Shown here in pieces: positions 59,301 through 64,000 of a stretch of 64,000 nt of DNA. Numbering within the stretch: position 1 is the stretch's first letter; every line of letters starts with the position of its first letter. A program made the translations under genes and the position numbers. This DNA comes from Cohaesibacter gelatinilyticus (lineage in GTDB: Bacteria; Pseudomonadota; Alphaproteobacteria; Rhizobiales; Cohaesibacteraceae), in the NCBI RefSeq assembly GCF_900215605.1, contig NZ_OBEL01000003.1, positions 1 to 64,000 of the forward strand, in the 5' to 3' direction. The notes beneath the pieces were generated by a model that was not told the origin of the DNA, did not search any database, and saw only the letters and a list, made by a program, of their open reading frames with translations.

Positions 59301-62300
59301 GGATGAGCCAGTGGATGTCGAAGTCGGGGGTGTGGCTGCAGATTCCCTGGGTGCCAAACGCATCGGTACAAAAGGCTTTGAAATTCTGCAATCAAAACTG
59401 CATGAAAGTGTAGTTGTCAGTGACAACGCCATCCTGAGAGCACAGGCCACACTCTGGCATGATTACCATCTTGTAACCGAAGCAGGTGGAGCCACCGCCT
59501 TTGCAGCCTTGCAAAGTGGAGTTTATTCCCCACCCAAAGGCGAAAAAGTGGCAATTGTGCTATGCGGGTCCAATGTAGAGCTTGAAAAATTGGCACAAAG
59601 TAACGATCTTCTGTGAAATTTGGCTGGATGATTTTCAGCATGGAATAGAACACCAGGATTGGAGGGGGACCATATGGCCCAACTACCGAAACGCTTGCTT
59701 GATGGATATTCTGCTTTTAAATCAGGACGCTTCGAAGAGGATCGAGAGCGTTATCACCAACTGGCGGAAATAGGCCAGACACCCAAAATCATGTTGATCG
59801 GTTGCTGCGATAGCCGCGCAACACCAGAGCAGATCTTTGATGCTGGTCCAGGTGAAATGTTCATCGTCCGTAACGTTGCCAATCTGGTTCCACCAGCGCA
59901 AAAAGAAGACGATTATCACGGCACCCCGGCCGCACTTGAATTTGCCATTCAAGGATTGAAAGTCGAGCATATTGTCATCATGGGCCACGGCCAATGCGGC
60001 GGTGTCAGAGCCTTTCTGGACGATGAGTTCCAACCACTCTCCGAAGGCGACTATATCGGCAAATGGGTCTCGTTGTTACAGCCCGCCTGCTGCGATAAGA
60101 AGTTCGATGAACTGAAGCGTGATGATCTGGACCGTCAGGGCCTGCTGGAGCGCAGCTCCGTCATCCAGTCACTGAACAACCTGCGCACCTTCCCATGTGT
60201 TCGCGAGCTGGAAAAAGAAGGCAAGCTTTGCCTGCACGGCGCATGGTTCAATATTGCCACTGGCGATCTGGAATATTTCGAAAAAGATCAAGACACATTC
60301 GTGAAAGTCGACAGCTAGAAGTCCGACCGCCTGAACAATTTCAAGATGCCCGCCATTCATACAGGATGTCGGGCATTTTTTCTTCATTGATCGACCCGTC
60401 TGAACGGCTCACCTCAATAAATCCCCGCGCTTCATAAAAGCGCCTGCCCCGCTCATTTTCTACAAAACAATACAGCTTCAAATAGCCATCAGACTGTGCC
60501 TTGGCATCAGCAAGCAATTTCGAGCCAATACCTTTGCCGATATGATCGGGATGCAGATAAAGCTGGTCCAGCCAATCTCCCTCCATCACCATCAAGCCCA
60601 CAATATCGGCACCGTCCAGAGCAACATATAGCTGCTGCTTGGCAAAGACATGATGCGTGAAGAAAGCAAGATCTTCTTGTGGCGTATGAAGCGTTGGTAA
60701 GAAGGGCAAACAAACTGTGCGAGATAATCGAAACAGTTTTGCGACCTCGACCAACTCATACTCATTGGCACGGCGAATGACAAAATGATCAACAATCACA
60801 TCGCTCATGACGCAGCCTCTTCCTCTACCCATAATCCGATCAGTTTCAGGATTTTAACGGCAAAATTCCGATGCAGAGCAAGCAATTCGCCTTCCTCACT
60901 GCCATCAAAAAGCGAACTGCGATAAAAGCGAGACAGCCAACGAGCAATGGGCCCATAAGCAAGTGACGCACCAAAAACAATCAGATTGGCAAATCCAGGC
61001 AGCAGAATTGGAAACGCGGGATAGGCGTCAACCAGCAACAAGACCGGGATCAGAGTCAAACCTGAAATCAAAGCCAATCGGGATATTTTTCGGTTCAATG
61101 ATGTATGCATGCATTTCGTGAGCCTCAATCAATAAAAATATGATTGAGACCCAAACATAAAAAAACCGGCCTATCAAGACAGACCGGTTTTATCGATAAT
61201 TTATTCAAGCACTGCTTTACGCAGCAGCTTCTGCCCGTGATTTGACCAGACCTTTATTGATCAGGGTCTCAGCGATCTGCACGGTGTTCAGTGCAGCGCC
61301 TTTACGCAGGTTATCGGAAACAACCCAGATATTGAGGCCATTCTCAACAGTGGAATCTTCACGGATACGAGAGATGTAAGTCGCATCTTCACCAGCAGAT
61401 TCAACAGGAGTGATGTAACCACCATCTTCGCGCTTGTCGACGACGAGACAACCAGGAGCTTCACGCAGGATATCACGAGCTTCATCAGCAGTGATCGGGC
61501 CTTCAAATTCCAGGTTCACGGCTTCGGAGTGGCCAACGAAAACCGGCACACGTACAGCGGTGCAGCTAACCTTGATGGATGGATCAAGCATTTTCTTGGT
61601 CTCGGCGACAACCTTCCACTCTTCCTTGGTGGAGCCATCATCCATGAAGACATCGATATGCGGAATCACATTGAAAGCGATGCGCTTGGGGAATTTCTTT
61701 GGCTCGATCGGATCGGACACAAAGACCGCACGGGTCTGGGTGAACAGCTCATCCATGGCGTCCTTGCCACCACCAGAAACAGACTGATAGGTGGAAACCA
61801 CCGCACGTTTGATCTTGGCTTTTTCATGCAATGGCTTCAAAGCCACCAGAAGCTGCGCAGTAGAGCAGTTTGGGTTCGCAATGATATTGATGCGATCCTT
61901 TTTTGCAATCCACTCTTCCAGCACAGCCGCATTCACCTCTGGCACGACAAGTGGAATACGCTCGTCATAACGCCATTGGGAGGAGTTATCGATGACGATA
62001 CAGCCTTGAGCGGCAATCTTTGGAGACCATTCCTTGGACAGGGAACCACCAGCAGACATCAGACAGAAATCGGTGTCAGAAAAATCATAATGATCCAGAA
62101 CCTGACATTTCAGCGTGGAATCGCCAAAGGACACTTCCTTGCCCTTGGAGCGAGAGGAGGCCAACGCCACCACTTCATCTGCCGGAAAACCGCGCTCAGA
62201 CAGAATATCAAGCATCTCCCGGCCCACATTACCCGTGGCACCGACGATTGCAATTTTATAACCCATAACAAATGATCTCCTGATCCCGGCTCCCCCAAAG

Positions 62301-64000
62301 TCTCCTGCCGGGCCGAAACGGCGCAGGCAGAATGGCTCCCCTCACATCCCCGGGAGAGCCTGAAGGGAGCGAGAGGCGCTTAAACCTTGGTGGTAGTGGT
62401 AGTTGTGCGTTTGAGCATGTCAGCAGCAATCGCACCGGCAGTCATCTTGCCAGTGGTCATGGTTGCAATTTTGATAAGGGAGATAGACATCCCAATCAGA
62501 CCTTCTCAAACTCAGCCCGCAAATTCGCGGACCCTCTCGGTTTCAGATGTGCTTTTTGCCCAACACATGCCGTGAAGTCAAGTAACAATCATCATAGCAG
62601 GGATTGTTATACGAAAGAATAATGCGATAAAAGCCGAGACAGTGTCAAAAAAACAGGTTAAAACACCAGCATGACAACAGACAAGACACCAAATCGCGAA
62701 GAACGCCGCACCGCCAAGGAAGAAGAAGCCAAGCGGGCCCTTGCCCGTGTGGATGCGGAAGGCGAGACTCTGGGCACCTCTTCCTTTGCCCGGACGGCCA
62801 ATAAGGCACGCGATCATTTCAACGCGACTGACAGCGATCAAGATGATCCGATGGAAGTCTGGGGCACTCGCATTGGCCGCATTGGCGGCGCAATCTTTGC
62901 CATTTTCCTTGTCCTTTGGCTCCTCAATCATTTCACCCGATGACAAAATCCTTGGCTAATCCATCCAACTGGTGTAGGGGATTGGCCTGAAACCCGACAT
63001 TTACCTGTGAAGTCCATATTGGGAACTGACAGGATCGGATACCTGCTCCTCAACACAAAACGAAACACGAGAAGAACGAGACAGAATTATGAGCGCGAAA
63101 GTCTTTATCGATGGCGAAGTTGGCACGACCGGATTGCAGATCCGTGAGCGCCTGTCCGGCCGCAGCGATATCGAATTTCTGCGACTAGGCGAAGACAAGC
63201 GGAAAGATCGCGATGCACGGGCAGAAATGCTCAATGCCGCTGACATTGCCATTCTTTGCCTTCCTGATGCTGCCTCGATTGAAGCTGTCAGCTTGATCGA
63301 CAATGACACCACTCGTGTGATTGATGCTTCCTCTGCCCATCGTGTAGCAGATGGCTGGGTCTATGGCTTTGCCGAAATGCTGCCGGATCAGCGGGCGAAA
63401 ATCGCATCCGCCAAACGGGTCACCAATCCGGGCTGTTATCCGCAGGGCTATATCGCAATGATGCGTCCTCTGGTCGATGCCGGTCTGGTGCCAAGCAACT
63501 TCCCGGCCACCATGAATGCCATTTCTGGCTATAGCGGTGGTGGCAAGGGCATGATTGCGGATTATGAGACAGCAGATCAACCGGTTGAAACCCCATACTG
63601 GCCTTACGGTCTGACACTGGCGCACAAACATGTGCCGGAAATGGAGACTTATGCAGGTCTCGACCATGCACCGATTTTCCAGCCAGCCGTTGGCCGCTAT
63701 GCACAAGGCATGATTGATGCCCTGCCACTCAATCTCTGGGCTTTGAACCAAAAGCTCACATTGACAGATTTGCATCAATGCCTCTCTGCACGCTATGAAG
63801 GGGAAACCTTCGTCAAAGTAGCACCTATGAACGCAGCTGGCCGTCTGGAAGAAATCACACCAGAACATCTGAACGGAACCAACAGTCTGCATATCCATGT
63901 GCATGGCAATGATGAGACCGGTCAGGCCCTGCTATTGGCGGTTTATGACAATCTTGGCAAAGGCGCATCCGGCGCCGCTGTACAGAACATGAATATCATG

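Overview
The window looks like a chromosomal core segment from an alphaproteobacterium of the order Hyphomicrobiales (Rhizobiales). This rests on gene order (rplU-rpmA-GNAT-GNAT-obgE-proB-proA-nadD-rsfS-rlmH-envC-ctpA-rppH; mdh-sucCD-sucAB-lpdA; F1-ATPase atpHAGDC without the F0 genes), on an L21 protein with the alphaproteobacterial helix-hairpin-helix tail, and on short palindromic intergenic elements of a rhizobial type. Base composition is moderate, and mesaconyl-CoA hydratase and malyl-CoA lyase-type genes are present. A marine Cohaesibacter- or Stappia-like organism would fit, but that is a guess. No prophage, insertion sequence or CRISPR array was seen.

Layout. 1-190: promoter and boxA of an rRNA operon that leaves the window to the left. 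413-9364: envelope and surface-glycan block, with an M23 endopeptidase, a UDP-glucuronate-type epimerase, a CelD-type acyltransferase, and a four-gene operon (ATP-grasp ligase, FemAB-like aminoacyltransferase, Wzx-like flippase, unknown six-helix membrane protein). 9421-9666: tRNA-Ser(CGA) followed on its 3' side by two decayed tandem copies of its own 3' end. 9866-22312: ribosomal proteins L21 and L27, two acetyltransferases, ObgE, proline synthesis (proB, proA), NAD synthesis, RsfS, RlmH, EnvC, CtpA, a YibQ-like protein and RppH. 22333-24067: a frameshifted RES-domain remnant and a glycosyltransferase. 24095-29013: F1-ATPase. 29214-34452: PriA, fructose-6-phosphate aldolase, XerC, an exported protein and a PilZ protein.

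34758-44253 encodes half of the TCA cycle on the minus strand (mdh, sucC, sucD, sucA, odhB, lpdA), and 48078-51625 supplies succinate dehydrogenase. Between them lie zapE, two lipoproteins with protease-inhibitor (Inh) domains, and a low-molecular-weight phosphatase homologue that has lost its catalytic cysteine. 51963-56100 carries a mesaconyl-CoA hydratase and a CitE/malyl-CoA lyase-family enzyme, which together suggest acetyl-CoA or C5-dicarboxylate assimilation feeding the nearby TCA enzymes. 56315-60318 holds a FAD amine oxidoreductase, pyridoxal kinase, a PLP-dependent dehydratase and a carbonic anhydrase. The right end has asd and a partial argC.

The most interesting points are: (1) upstream of asd, an unlisted 36-codon leader ORF with six consecutive threonine codons, followed by mutually exclusive hairpins, which looks like a threonine attenuator; (2) the tandem tRNA-Ser 3'-end repeats, which resemble the E. 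coli tyrT arrangement; (3) the ATP-grasp/FemAB/flippase/membrane-protein operon as a candidate aminoacyl-glycan system; (4) the cysteine-less phosphatase; and (5) a two-module palindromic repeat family, one copy of which encodes the end of a glycosyltransferase.
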